Positions 42,507 through 51,081 of a stretch of 64,000 nt of DNA are shown here, piece after piece. The position numbers and the translations under genes are program-made. Origin of the DNA: Halorussus vallis (lineage in GTDB: Archaea; Halobacteriota; Halobacteria; Halobacteriales; Haladaptataceae). Position 1 is the first letter of the stretch, and every line of letters starts with the position of its first letter. The notes under the pieces were generated by a model that was not told the origin of the DNA, did not search any database, and saw nothing but the letters and a program-made list of their open reading frames with translations. The stretch is taken from the NCBI RefSeq assembly GCF_024138165.1, contig NZ_CP100000.1:2666001-2730000 (forward strand), read 5' to 3'.

Positions 42507-42786
42507 TGGCAGTGCGTAGTGGATGTGGCCGCTTTCATCCGTCGGTTCGAGACGGGATTCGGTTCGTCGCCGCGAAGCCGGCGCGAAAGCGTGCGAGCAC
42601 GTCTCTTGGTGTACGGTACCGCGTGTGAAAAAGTGTTAATACATATACATTTGTACAGTGTAAGTCCATGGTGTTCGACGAACGCCCCTGACGACACGCC
42701 CAGCCCGGGTGGTACGCTCGCGTACGACCGTGGCGGGGCTCCCGATTCGACGTCCGGTATGCAAACCAACATCCCACACCCCGCCA
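42507..42786. other. Intergenic region with an AT-rich promoter-like block
   Basis: About 42632-42662 is AT-rich (AAAAAGTGTTAATACATATA, then TTGTACAG) and includes the short palindrome TGTACA. On either strand no good start codon lies at a leaderless distance except ATG 42668, which opens only seven codons. It may be a promoter for an unannotated small RNA or for the gene at 42787 with a long leader. Confidence 0.4.
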
Positions 42787-43092
42787 ATGAACGATAGACA
42801 TCATCCGCACGCATCGACCCGTCCGGCCCACCTCGAAGACGACGTTCCGCGCACGTGGCGCAGCTTCGCGCTGTCGGTCGGCCTCGTCGCACTGTTCCCG
42901 CTGACGCTGTTCGCCCTCGCCCACCTCGCGGTCGTGGCGGCCGCGCTGGTCGGCGCCTGTGCCGGCCTGCTCGCGCAACCGCTCTACCGCGGGTTGCAAC
43001 GCCGACTCGACCGGTACGACTCCGACCGCTCTGACCCCGACGGCGCCGGCCGCCCGACCGACGCGCTCGGTCCCGCCGCGACGAAGGACTGA
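42787..43092 (+). CDS. Small membrane protein
   Basis: The 101-residue protein has one long hydrophobic region, perhaps two helices (FALSVGLVALFPLTLFALA, HLAVVAAALVGACAGLLA), between a charged N-terminus (MNDRHHPHASTRPAHLEDD) and an Asp/Arg-rich tail. No family recognised. Confidence 0.6.
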   Translation: MNDRHHPHASTRPAHLEDDVPRTWRSFALSVGLVALFPLTLFALAHLAVVAAALVGACAGLLAQPLYRGLQRRLDRYDSDRSDPDGAGRPTDALGPAATKD

Positions 43093-43185
43093 CCGGCCGC
43101 GGTCGGCACGATGACGGCGCCGATCGCCGACCGCCGACTCCTTCTTTCCGCGAACCGCGGACGCCGTCGGAGCGTCCGTCCGGAC

Positions 43186-44031
43186 TTACCCTGCGACCTC
43201 GGCGTCGAGAAATCGCCGCGCACGCGCGGCGATCTCCGACCGGAACGCCCGCGAGTCGAACGCCGCCGCCTCGTCGAACAGGCGGTCGTGTTCCTCGCGG
43301 AACGCCCGCTCGACGGTGCACTCGAAGACGGCGTCGAAGTCAGGCGTGCGCCCCTCGGCTTCGAGTTCCCGGACGACCGCCCGGAAGCGGTCGTCCGTCG
43401 CGTACGCTTCGGCGAACTCCTCCGCGGACGTCTCGACCGGGCCTCGGTCCTCTGAGTCTTCGAACGCCGGGTTCGGAAGCGTCGCGCGTTCGCCGGTCTT
43501 GTTCCGCAGCACGACGCCCTTCGCGGGGCCGTCGTACCACGCCGACTCGGGAATCTCGTATGAGTCGGGGTCGAAGTCGACCGCCCGGACCTCCTTGGCG
43601 ACGGCGTTCACGGGGTCGAGGCCGAGACGCTCGTAGATACCCTCGACGGAATCTGGCGGGAGGAACGCCGCCTTCTCTTCGGACCACACGTCGGTACCCA
43701 GGAACGACGGCAGGCGGTCCCAGTCGTAGTCTATCGCCCGGCGGTGGGTCGCCACGCCGAAGAACGTCACCGACTCCACGTCGCCCACCGCGTCGCGGAG
43801 CGCCCGCCGGTCGAAGCGCTTGCGGACGTGTCGAACCGCGTGGCGGTAGGCGTCGGGAATCTCGTCGGCGTCGAAGACTCGGGTTCGGTCGCCGAAGCGC
43901 AGGAGGCCCGAGTCCCGGAGTTCGAACCGGAGGGCCGCCCCGTCGACCCGCTCCTGAATCCAGAGGTGGCCGCCGTCGAGCAGTTCGGGCGGCGCGTCCT
44001 CTATCGGGGGAATCGACGGGTATCGTCGCAT
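43186..44031 (-). CDS. RNA-ligase-family homologue lacking the catalytic lysine
   Basis: The 281-residue protein has the overall order of an Rnl2/archaeal-type RNA ligase: LWIQERVDGAALRF (motif I), SGLLRFGDRTRVFD (motif Ia-like), VTFFGVATHRRAIDYDWDRL (motif III), and GPAKGVVLRNKTG (motifs IV-V). The nucleotidyl-accepting Lys of KxDG is Arg28 here, the motif-III acidic residue is Val93, and the Glu of motif IV (EGVV) is Lys171, while Lys178 of motif V is kept. Three key residues changed together suggest a protein that no longer forms the covalent AMP intermediate but may still bind RNA. Confidence 0.8.
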   Translation of the reverse strand: MRRYPSIPPIEDAPPELLDGGHLWIQERVDGAALRFELRDSGLLRFGDRTRVFDADEIPDAYRHAVRHVRKRFDRRALRDAVGDVESVTFFGVATHRRAIDYDWDRLPSFLGTDVWSEEKAAFLPPDSVEGIYERLGLDPVNAVAKEVRAVDFDPDSYEIPESAWYDGPAKGVVLRNKTGERATLPNPAFEDSEDRGPVETSAEEFAEAYATDDRFRAVVRELEAEGRTPDFDAVFECTVERAFREEHDRLFDEAAAFDSRAFRSEIAARARRFLDAEVAG

Positions 44032-44127
44032 CTGGGGAGTGATAGCTCGCGGGCGAAGGTAAGCGTTCTGTCGTCTTCGCGTTCACTACGACTTCGGAGG
44101 GAATTCGAGGGCATTCGTGCTGATACG

Positions 44128-44676
44128 TTACAGGCGGTGGCGTCGCACGTCGAGGACGTACATCCGGTCGCTTTCTGCGATGCCGACGTCCATCCCGCAC
44201 CTGGTGCCGATGACGTTGGCGGCGTGTTCGGCGCCGCGAGGGAGCTCCCAGCCGGAGATCTCGGTCACCTTGGCGTAGCCGATGCCGTCTACTCGGTCGC
44301 GGTGCTGAAGTACGTGTTCGGAGGCCGAGTCGAGGTGCTGATAAAGCGTAGACGAACCCTGTCCGTCCTCGAATCGCTTGGTGATGACCGCCTCCTCGGG
44401 TTCGAGGTGTGCCAGGAACGCGTAGGCGATTACCTCCATCTCGTGGAACGCGGGACTGTGGCCGCCTGCGTAACAGTAAACGTGTTTGTCTCGGGTCTTC
44501 ACGCGGAAATCGTCGGGTGACAGCGGTCTGTCCTCAAGAGACGGCGCGTCGTCGGGAAGGGTGATGTCTGCGGTCAGGCTCTGCCAGTCCCGTTCGAGAA
44601 GCGGTTCGAAGTCGGCGGCGAGGTCGTCGGGGGTTTCGGTACGTATCGTGAGACACAACGCGTTCCAACTGCCCAT
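44128..44676 (-). CDS. Hypothetical protein
   Basis: The 182-residue protein has LCLTIRTETPDDLAADFEPL, a central FRVKTRDKHVYCYAGGHSPA and FHEMEVIAYAFLAHLEPEEA, and ends RMYVLDVRRHRL. Mixed alpha/beta spacing suggests a small globular domain. Its lower GC compared with the neighbours hints at separate origin. No family recognised. Confidence 0.65.
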   Translation of the reverse strand: MGSWNALCLTIRTETPDDLAADFEPLLERDWQSLTADITLPDDAPSLEDRPLSPDDFRVKTRDKHVYCYAGGHSPAFHEMEVIAYAFLAHLEPEEAVITKRFEDGQGSSTLYQHLDSASEHVLQHRDRVDGIGYAKVTEISGWELPRGAEHAANVIGTRCGMDVGIAESDRMYVLDVRRHRL

Positions 44677-44786
44677 GTGTCAGAGACGGACACAGTCTAC
44701 CAAAAGTGTTTCCTCTGTCTGATAGGTATCACCGACTACTGTGAGGACGCTCTGTTCTGGAATTCTGGCAGTTGGCCTACGGCAGA

Positions 44787-45146
44787 TCACTCCGAGACGA
44801 TGGCCGGCTGGAGTTCGCCGACGGCCGACAGTACCTCTTCGCGCTCCGTCTCGGGCACGTCGAAGGTGGCCAGTGACTCGTCGAGGTGGACCGCGATGAT
44901 CTCGAAGTCTCGCTCGGTGACGTCGAGGTGGTCGTGGGCCGCCTCCATCTCGGCGCCGGAGTACTCGACTGGACCGCCCGCCACGGAGCTAAGGAACTGG
45001 GTCTGATGGGCGCGCTGGGCCTCCATATCCACGTCCTCGAAGAAGTGGCTGACGCGCTCGTCCGAGACGATGCGGTCGTAGAACTCGTCGACGACTGCGC
45101 CGATGGACTCCTCTCCGCCGAGTCGCTCGTAGAGCGTTTCGGACAT
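44787..45146 (-). CDS. Group I truncated haemoglobin
   Basis: The 119-residue protein has LYERLGGEESIGAVVDEFYD with Tyr23 at position B10, FFEDVDM, GGPVEYSGAEMEAAHDHL with the proximal His (71 or 73) and a C-terminal FDVPETERE helix. This is the complete trHb1 (GlbN-type) pattern. Such globins bind O2 and NO and often oxidise NO to nitrate. It is divergent from the chemosensory cluster that encodes two H-NOX proteins, which makes NO or O2 handling a shared theme. Confidence 0.92.
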   Translation of the reverse strand: MSETLYERLGGEESIGAVVDEFYDRIVSDERVSHFFEDVDMEAQRAHQTQFLSSVAGGPVEYSGAEMEAAHDHLDVTERDFEIIAVHLDESLATFDVPETEREEVLSAVGELQPAIVSE

Positions 45147-45277
45147 TCCTACCGGAACGCGTCGCCACCGACTATTAAAATTATTTTATAAATATTGGCA
45201 TATTATCGGCCATCTGGCTAGACGCCCCGCTCAGCGCCGTATTTGTCGTTAATCTCTCACGTAATCCCGGGGAAACG

Positions 45278-45326
45278 TTTTATGGTTCGGCTCGAAGCCC
45301 CCTTAATGATAGGGACGATGTTATGA
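45278..45326 (+). promoter_or_regulatory. Promoter and possible leader peptide of cheY
   Basis: TTTTATGG at 45278-45285 lies about 22-28 bases before ATG 45306. That ATG opens a six-codon frame (MIGTML) whose TGA overlaps the cheY ATG (ATGA at 45323-45326). A leaderless mini-frame feeding cheY by coupling is possible; otherwise cheY has a 17-base leader. Confidence 0.5.
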
Positions 45327-45691
45327 ATATCGGGATTCTACTCGTCGACGACTCGAAGTTCATGCGCCAGCGGGTCAAGAGTGCGCTCGCGGACGACGAC
45401 TACCGCATCGTCGCCGAGGCGCCCAACGGCGCCTGGGCCATCCAGCGGTACAAGGAACACGCCGAGGAGGTCGACCTCGTGCTGATGGACATCGTGATGC
45501 GCAAGGCAAACGGACTGAAGGCGACGGCCGCCATCAAACAGCTCGACGAGGAGGTCAAGGTGGTGATGTGCACCAGCGTCGGCCAGCGTCAGAAGATACA
45601 ACTGGCGGCGCGGGCCGGCGCCGACGCCTACATCACCAAGCCGTTCGACGACGACGAACTCACCGACGCCATCGACGGAGTGCTGTCGTGA
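45323..45691 (+). CDS. cheY: Chemotaxis response regulator CheY
   Basis: The 122-residue single receiver domain has the acidic pair D9/D10 (LLVDDSKFM), the phosphoacceptor D56 (LVLMDIVM), T84 (VMCTS) and K106 (YITKPF), that is all catalytic residues, and no output domain. It is phosphorylated by the CheA encoded 66 bases downstream and would signal to the archaellum switch or another target. It is first in the cluster behind its own promoter. Confidence 0.93.
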   Translation: MNIGILLVDDSKFMRQRVKSALADDDYRIVAEAPNGAWAIQRYKEHAEEVDLVLMDIVMRKANGLKATAAIKQLDEEVKVVMCTSVGQRQKIQLAARAGADAYITKPFDDDELTDAIDGVLS

Positions 45692-45757
45692 CGTCGCGCC
45701 GACCCGCAGACGCCGTCGACCGGGGCCGCCGAGATGGGACCTCGCGGGGGTGCTCGC

Positions 45758-48700
45758 GTGGACCCGACTGACGACGCGTTCTTCCGCGAGGCCCGCACCC
45801 AGATTCGGGCGCTGAACGACGGCCTGCTCGCGCTCGAACGCGGCGAGGAGACCGCCGCGACCGTCGAGGAACTGTTCCGGGTCGCCCACTCGCTGAAGGG
45901 GACCTGCCGCGTCCAGGGACTCGCCGACGGCGGCGAACTCGCCCACGGTGTCGAGGACGTGCTCGCCGCGATTCGGGCCGGCGAGGTCGAACCGGTCCCG
46001 GACCTGATAGACCGAACGCTCGGCGTCGTCGACCGTCTCGAAGCGACCGTCGGGGCCGCCGCGACGGGCGAGGAGACCGAGTCCGACGTCGACGCGACGC
46101 TGGCGGCGCTCCGGGACTCGCTCGACGAACACCGCGAACGAGCGCCTGAGTCGGCGTCCGGCGACGGCCCGCTCGGTGCTAACCGCTCCGAAGCCGAAGC
46201 CGAGGCCGACTGGGACCCGACCGACGAGGGTCTGAGCGACGACGTGGTCGCGGCGCTCGAAGCCACGACCGAGTTCGACGACATCGACGCCCTCGTGGCG
46301 GAGATGGACGCCGAAGGCGAGGGCGGAGACGAGGACGAACTCGACGGATGGGGACTCCTCGACGACACGGCGGGTGAGACGGACGAGAACGCGACCCCCG
46401 CGACCGATCCGCTCGCGTCCGGCGGCCTCGAAACGCCCGGCGACCGCGAAACACCTGACGACCCGGAGACGCCCGCGGAACCGTCGTCGTTCTTCGAGAC
46501 GACCAAAGAGGCGGTCGACGACGAGGAGTCCATCGACGCGCTCCAGGCCGACATCGACGACGTCCAGTTCGGCGAGTTCGACGAGGACGACGAGTACACC
46601 ATCGAGGAACTCATCGCGCTCGACCCCGACGACGACCTGCCGGGCGGCGACGACCCGGCGTTCGAGGAGGCTCCGACCGACGCGTCCGAGGCGGTCGACG
46701 AAGGCGAGACGTCGGCCGACTCGCCGGCGGGGGACCCGGTCGACCTCCTCGGAGCGGACGCAGTACCCGACCCGGCGTCCGACGCCGCACCGGACGCGGC
46801 CTTCGCCGAGTCGGACTCCGACTCGGCGGAGGCCGCAGGTGGGGATGACGTCCCGGTCGACCTCCTGGGAGGCGGCGACGCCTCGGAGGCGGAGGCGGAG
46901 TCTCGCCCGCCGACCGCCGATGCTGGCCTAGCAGACGCCGCTGGGACGGCAGAGGAGTCCAACGTGACGGAGTCGGCGTCCGATTCGCCGGCCGACGAAG
47001 CGAGCGAAGCCAGCGACGACGATGAGAAACCGGGCGGTTTCCTCTTCGAACACGACTCCGAGGACTCCACAGAGACCGCCGACGAGGACGCTCCAGCCCC
47101 GGTCGACGAGCCGGCGGACGCTCCGGTCGCAGAACGCGAAGACGGCGAGGCCGACACCGACCCGGTCGAGGTCGAAGCCGACGCTTCCCCGGAACCGACC
47201 GACGTCGGCGATTCGGACCACTCCGAAGACTCGGCCGACGTTCCCGACCCCGACACGACGCCGACCGACGTCTCGCTCCCGGACGCCGAGGTGCCGGCCG
47301 CCGAGGTCCCCGACCCCGACTCGCTCCCCGAAACCGACCTCGGCGTCGACCTGTCGACCGACTTCGACGAGGACCTCGCGGCCGACCTCGACGCCGGCCG
47401 CGACGCCGTTCCGGACATGACCTTCTCCGTCGACGAGGAGATGGCGGCGTTCGAGTCCCGGTTCGACGACCTGCTCGGCGACCGGTCCGGCGAGGACGCC
47501 GGCGACGACCGCGACGTCTTCCGGGCCGCGGTGAGCACCATCGAGGAGAGCCGACTCGACGCCGAGGCGTTCCCGACGACCGACGCCGGGGCCGACTCCG
47601 AGCGGGCGGGCGACTTCGACCGCTTGCAGGCGATGACCGTCGATGTCGACACCGCCGACCGACTGCTCGACGTCGCCGAGGAACTGTCGCTGACCCACCT
47701 CCGACTCGACGAGGCGGTCGGTCCCGACACCGACGACGCCATCCGCGAGGAGGTTTCGAACCTCCTACGGACCGTCACCGAGTACCGCCGCACCGTGATG
47801 GACGTCCGACTCATGCCGCTGTCGGCGGCGGTCGAAACCATCCCGCGGACCGTCCGGGACGTCGCACGCGCCCAGGACAAGGAGGTCGACCTCGACGTGG
47901 GCGACGCCGAGGTCGAACTCGACCGGAGCATCCTCGACCGACTCCGCGACCCGCTGGTCCACCTCGCGCGCAACGCGGTCGACCACGGCATCGAATCGCC
48001 CGACGAGCGCGAGGCGGCGGGCAAGCCCCGCGAGGGGACCGTCGAGATTCGCACCGAACGCGTGGGCGACGAGGTCGTGGTCGAACTCGCCGACGACGGC
48101 CGCGGCGTGGATCCGGAGGCGGTCCGCGAGCGAGCGGTCGAGGCGGGCGTGCTCGGGTTCGAGGAGGCCGAGGACCTCTCGGACGACGAAACCTACGACC
48201 TGCTGTTCGAACCCGGCCTGACCACGACCGACGAAGTGACCGACGTCAGCGGCCGCGGCGTCGGCATGGACGTGGTCCGGCGGACGGTCGCCGACCTCGA
48301 CGGTTCCGTCGCGGTCGAGAGCGAACCCGGCGTCGGGACCACCGTCCGCCTGCGGGTGCCGGTGTCCATCGCGCTCACGGAGGTGCTGTTTGTGTCGGCG
48401 GCCGGCCGGACCTTCGGCATCCCGATGAGTTCGGTCGAGCAGGTGACGCCCGCGCCGCCGGTCGAGACCGAGGACGGCCGGGAGGTCGTCCGGCGCTCGG
48501 ACCTCGACCTCGTGGGCGGCCTGCCCGAGGGCGTCGAGGCGGCCGACGCCTACCCGCTCGTTCGGTTGCCCTCGGCGCTCGACCTGCCCGACGCTGGAGA
48601 GCACGGCGAACGGGACGCCGACGACGTCACCCAGGTCGTCTGGATTCGCTCGGAGGCCGAACGCATCGCCGTCTCGGTCGACCGCATCGTCACGACCCAG

Positions 48701-48814
48701 GAGGTCGTCGTCCGACCGTACGGCGACCTGCTCGCCGACGTGCCCGGCGTCGGCGGCGCGACCACCCTCGGCGACGGCGAGGCGGTCAACGTGCTGGAGG
48801 TGAGTTCGCTGTGA
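45758..48814 (+). CDS. cheA: Chemotaxis histidine kinase CheA with a very long acidic linker
   Basis: The protein is about 1018 residues from GTG 45758, which has a GGGGGTG ribosome-binding site five bases before it (ATG 45734 is the alternative). Order: HPt domain with H44 (ELFRVAHSLKGTCRV); a low-complexity Asp/Glu/Pro/Ala linker of about 470 residues (145-615); a dimerisation helix pair (from about 620, DRLLDVAEELSLTHLRLDEA); HATPase with HLARNAVDHGIES, DDGRGVD and SGRGVGMDVVR; and a C-terminal CheW-like domain (from about 868). No separate P2 domain is recognisable in the linker. It overlaps cheC by GTGA. Confidence 0.93.
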   Translation: MDPTDDAFFREARTQIRALNDGLLALERGEETAATVEELFRVAHSLKGTCRVQGLADGGELAHGVEDVLAAIRAGEVEPVPDLIDRTLGVVDRLEATVGAAATGEETESDVDATLAALRDSLDEHRERAPESASGDGPLGANRSEAEAEADWDPTDEGLSDDVVAALEATTEFDDIDALVAEMDAEGEGGDEDELDGWGLLDDTAGETDENATPATDPLASGGLETPGDRETPDDPETPAEPSSFFETTKEAVDDEESIDALQADIDDVQFGEFDEDDEYTIEELIALDPDDDLPGGDDPAFEEAPTDASEAVDEGETSADSPAGDPVDLLGADAVPDPASDAAPDAAFAESDSDSAEAAGGDDVPVDLLGGGDASEAEAESRPPTADAGLADAAGTAEESNVTESASDSPADEASEASDDDEKPGGFLFEHDSEDSTETADEDAPAPVDEPADAPVAEREDGEADTDPVEVEADASPEPTDVGDSDHSEDSADVPDPDTTPTDVSLPDAEVPAAEVPDPDSLPETDLGVDLSTDFDEDLAADLDAGRDAVPDMTFSVDEEMAAFESRFDDLLGDRSGEDAGDDRDVFRAAVSTIEESRLDAEAFPTTDAGADSERAGDFDRLQAMTVDVDTADRLLDVAEELSLTHLRLDEAVGPDTDDAIREEVSNLLRTVTEYRRTVMDVRLMPLSAAVETIPRTVRDVARAQDKEVDLDVGDAEVELDRSILDRLRDPLVHLARNAVDHGIESPDEREAAGKPREGTVEIRTERVGDEVVVELADDGRGVDPEAVRERAVEAGVLGFEEAEDLSDDETYDLLFEPGLTTTDEVTDVSGRGVGMDVVRRTVADLDGSVAVESEPGVGTTVRLRVPVSIALTEVLFVSAAGRTFGIPMSSVEQVTPAPPVETEDGREVVRRSDLDLVGGLPEGVEAADAYPLVRLPSALDLPDAGEHGERDADDVTQVVWIRSEAERIAVSVDRIVTTQEVVVRPYGDLLADVPGVGGATTLGDGEAVNVLEVSSL

Positions 48815-50178
48815 AACTCGACGTCGACAGCCTCGGGACGTTCTACGAGATGGCCCGGGAGGGCGCGGGACTCGCGGCCGACCGGCTGAGTTCGATGACG
48901 GGCATCCCCGCCCGCGTCGAGGTGACCCACCTCAACTTCACCCGCGACGGCACGGTCGCCAGCGACCTGGGTGACGGCGAGTGGGTCGGCGTCCGGGTGG
49001 GCCTGACCGACGGCTTCGAGGGCACCTCGCTGCTGCTGTTCGACGCCGAGAGCGCCCGGACCGTCACGTCGGCCGCCATCGAGGGCGTCGAACCCGTGGC
49101 GGGCGAGTCGCTCCACGAGAGCGCAGTGACGGAAATCGGCCAGGTGATGAACAACGGCTTCGTCGACGGGTGGGCGAACGTGCTCGACACGAACATCGAC
49201 GTCTCCGCGCCGACGTACGTGACCGCCGACGAACTCGGCGGCGTGCTGGCCGACTCGACGCCGACGCCCGCGGCCGACGAACTCGCGGTGCTGTTCCGCA
49301 ACAGCTTCGAGGCGGTCGGCGAGGAACTGACCTTCCGTCACTACCTCCTGCCCGCCCGCGACACCGTCGAGCGCCTGTTCGCGGCCCGCTCGCCGGCCCG
49401 CGCCATCGAGTTCGAGAAGCTGGTGGGCTTCGACCGCATCGCCCAGCGCGGCGCGGCCCAGGTCGCCCGCAACCTCACGCGGATGTCGGGCATCGAGATG
49501 GACGTCGACATCCGGCGCATCGACTTCGTCTCGCTCGACGCGATTCCGAGCGAGGTGTCGCCCGAACCGATGGTCGGCGTGGCGTTCAGCTTCGCCGGCC
49601 TGCCCAGCGGCTACCTCCTCTTTCTGTTCGACGAGCGTTCGGCGCGTCGACTGGGCGGCACCGACCCGGAGGCGCCCTCGTCGCCGGACTCCGAGACGGC
49701 ACCCCCGGCCGACGCGCCGAGGGCCGCGCCGGAGTCCGGCGCGGCCCTCGGCACGGAGACGGACGCCGCGTCCGGCGAGGTTCCCGCGACGGGACTCGGC
49801 GAGTTCCAGCGCGACGCCATCAAGGAACTGTCGAACGTGATGGCCAGCGGGATGCTCGACGGCTGGGCGAACCTGCTCGACACCACTATCGACCACTCAC
49901 CGCCGGCCTACGCCCACGACATGGGCGCGGCGGTGGTCGACCCCCTCGTCGTCGGCCTCGGGGCGTCCCAGGAGTTCGCGTTCGTCTTCGACACTTGCGT
50001 CGAGGCCGTCGACGGCGAGGTCGACCTCGACATCTACGTCATCCCCGACGAGGCCGACCTGAAGGAGGCCCTCGGCTCGTTCGACTTAGACCGGGTGGCC
50101 GACACCCGCCCCGAGGCGTCGACCGAACTCCCGGACGTGGACGTCGACCTCGACCGACTCGACTGGGAGGCGCTCTGA
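48811..50178 (+). CDS. cheC: Tandem CheC-type CheY-P phosphatase
   Basis: The 455-residue protein is two CheC units in tandem. The phosphatase consensus [D/S]xxxExxN-x22-P is present twice at exact spacing: SAVTEIGQ...P in unit 1, with Gln instead of the catalytic Asn, and DAIKELSN...P in unit 2, fully canonical. An acidic linker (about 285-330) lies before the second motif. CheC dephosphorylates CheY and in archaea pairs with CheD. Start GTG 48811 overlaps the cheA stop (GTGA). The Asn-to-Gln change suggests one unit keeps binding but loses efficient catalysis. Confidence 0.85.
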   Translation: MKLDVDSLGTFYEMAREGAGLAADRLSSMTGIPARVEVTHLNFTRDGTVASDLGDGEWVGVRVGLTDGFEGTSLLLFDAESARTVTSAAIEGVEPVAGESLHESAVTEIGQVMNNGFVDGWANVLDTNIDVSAPTYVTADELGGVLADSTPTPAADELAVLFRNSFEAVGEELTFRHYLLPARDTVERLFAARSPARAIEFEKLVGFDRIAQRGAAQVARNLTRMSGIEMDVDIRRIDFVSLDAIPSEVSPEPMVGVAFSFAGLPSGYLLFLFDERSARRLGGTDPEAPSSPDSETAPPADAPRAAPESGAALGTETDAASGEVPATGLGEFQRDAIKELSNVMASGMLDGWANLLDTTIDHSPPAYAHDMGAAVVDPLVVGLGASQEFAFVFDTCVEAVDGEVDLDIYVIPDEADLKEALGSFDLDRVADTRPEASTELPDVDVDLDRLDWEAL

Positions 50179-50441
50179 GCATCGAATCGGTTCGAACGGT
50201 GTCCCGGGGTTCGCTCATCCGGCGGTTTCGGCGCGCCGGACGCCGCCGCGGCCGTTTCGGTCCTCTCCGTTAGATAACACAATCCCGAACAATTATATCA
50301 TCTTGCTGAGTCGCGTTCGATTATGTTCCGTCGAGCGGGGGGTCGACCGACCGTCGAGACGCTGTCGCAGGGAGGACGCCCGGACCGGCCGACGCGGCGC
50401 GCGTCGGCCGCGGACCGACTCGACGCCAGGAGGTGTTGCCC

Positions 50442-50993
50442 GTGCACGGTATCGTGCTGAAGGGACTGAAGGACTTCGTGACGACCGAGTACGACGAGGC
50501 GGCGTGGCTGGAGATTCAGCGCACCGCCGGCCTCGAAGGCCAGATCTACGTCCCCGTCACCGAGTACGACGACGCCGACGTGCTCGGCCTCGTCGAGGCG
50601 GCGTCTGAGGTTTCCGGCGAGGCGGTGCCGGACCTGCTCGACGCGTTCGGGCGGTTCCTCGTCCCGCCGCTGGTCGAAGTCTACGGCGTCCACGTCGACG
50701 CCGACTGGACCGGCCTCGAACTCGTCGCGAACGTCGAGACGTACATCCACGAGGCGCTGCGGGCCAAACAGCTCTCGACCTACACGCCGCCGGCGCTCTC
50801 CTCGGAGTGGGTCGACGAGGAGACGGTCCTGGTGACCTACGACTCCGAGCGGGAACTCTGCCCGCTGGCGAAGGGACTGCTGCACGGCGTCGGGAACTAC
50901 TACGGCGAGCAGTTCGCGGTCAGCGAGGAGTCCTGCATGGGCGAGGGCGACGACGCGTGCGAACTCCTCGTCGAGAGCGCTCCGGGCGCATGA
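50442..50993 (+). CDS. Stand-alone H-NOX haem NO/O2-binding protein 1
   Basis: The 183-residue H-NOX (HNOB) domain has the typical start VHGIVLKGLKDFVTTEYDEA, the proximal haem His103 (VETYIHEALRAK), and the Y133-x-S-x-R137 propionate-binding motif (TYDSERELCP). All haem ligands are kept. The start is GTG 50442, set by GGAGGTG seven bases upstream and by the family start MHGI. Distal-pocket Tyr (which marks O2-binding types) cannot be judged without a model. H-NOX proteins regulate kinases or transducers; its place between cheC and a transducer gene points to the latter. Confidence 0.92.
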   Translation: MHGIVLKGLKDFVTTEYDEAAWLEIQRTAGLEGQIYVPVTEYDDADVLGLVEAASEVSGEAVPDLLDAFGRFLVPPLVEVYGVHVDADWTGLELVANVETYIHEALRAKQLSTYTPPALSSEWVDEETVLVTYDSERELCPLAKGLLHGVGNYYGEQFAVSEESCMGEGDDACELLVESAPGA

Positions 50994-51081
50994 CTCGCCG
51001 GAGTCTGCGGCGAACGATACCCCGGAAGCGACGCCGGCGCGCGCCGGCGTCGCCCCGGCGGGACCGAAGGGAGGTCGATTC

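Noticed and set aside
45628-48054. 808-residue Ser-rich minus-strand frame
   Set aside because: It is the antisense mirror of the cheA acidic linker (GAC/GAG codons read as Ser/Val/Leu).
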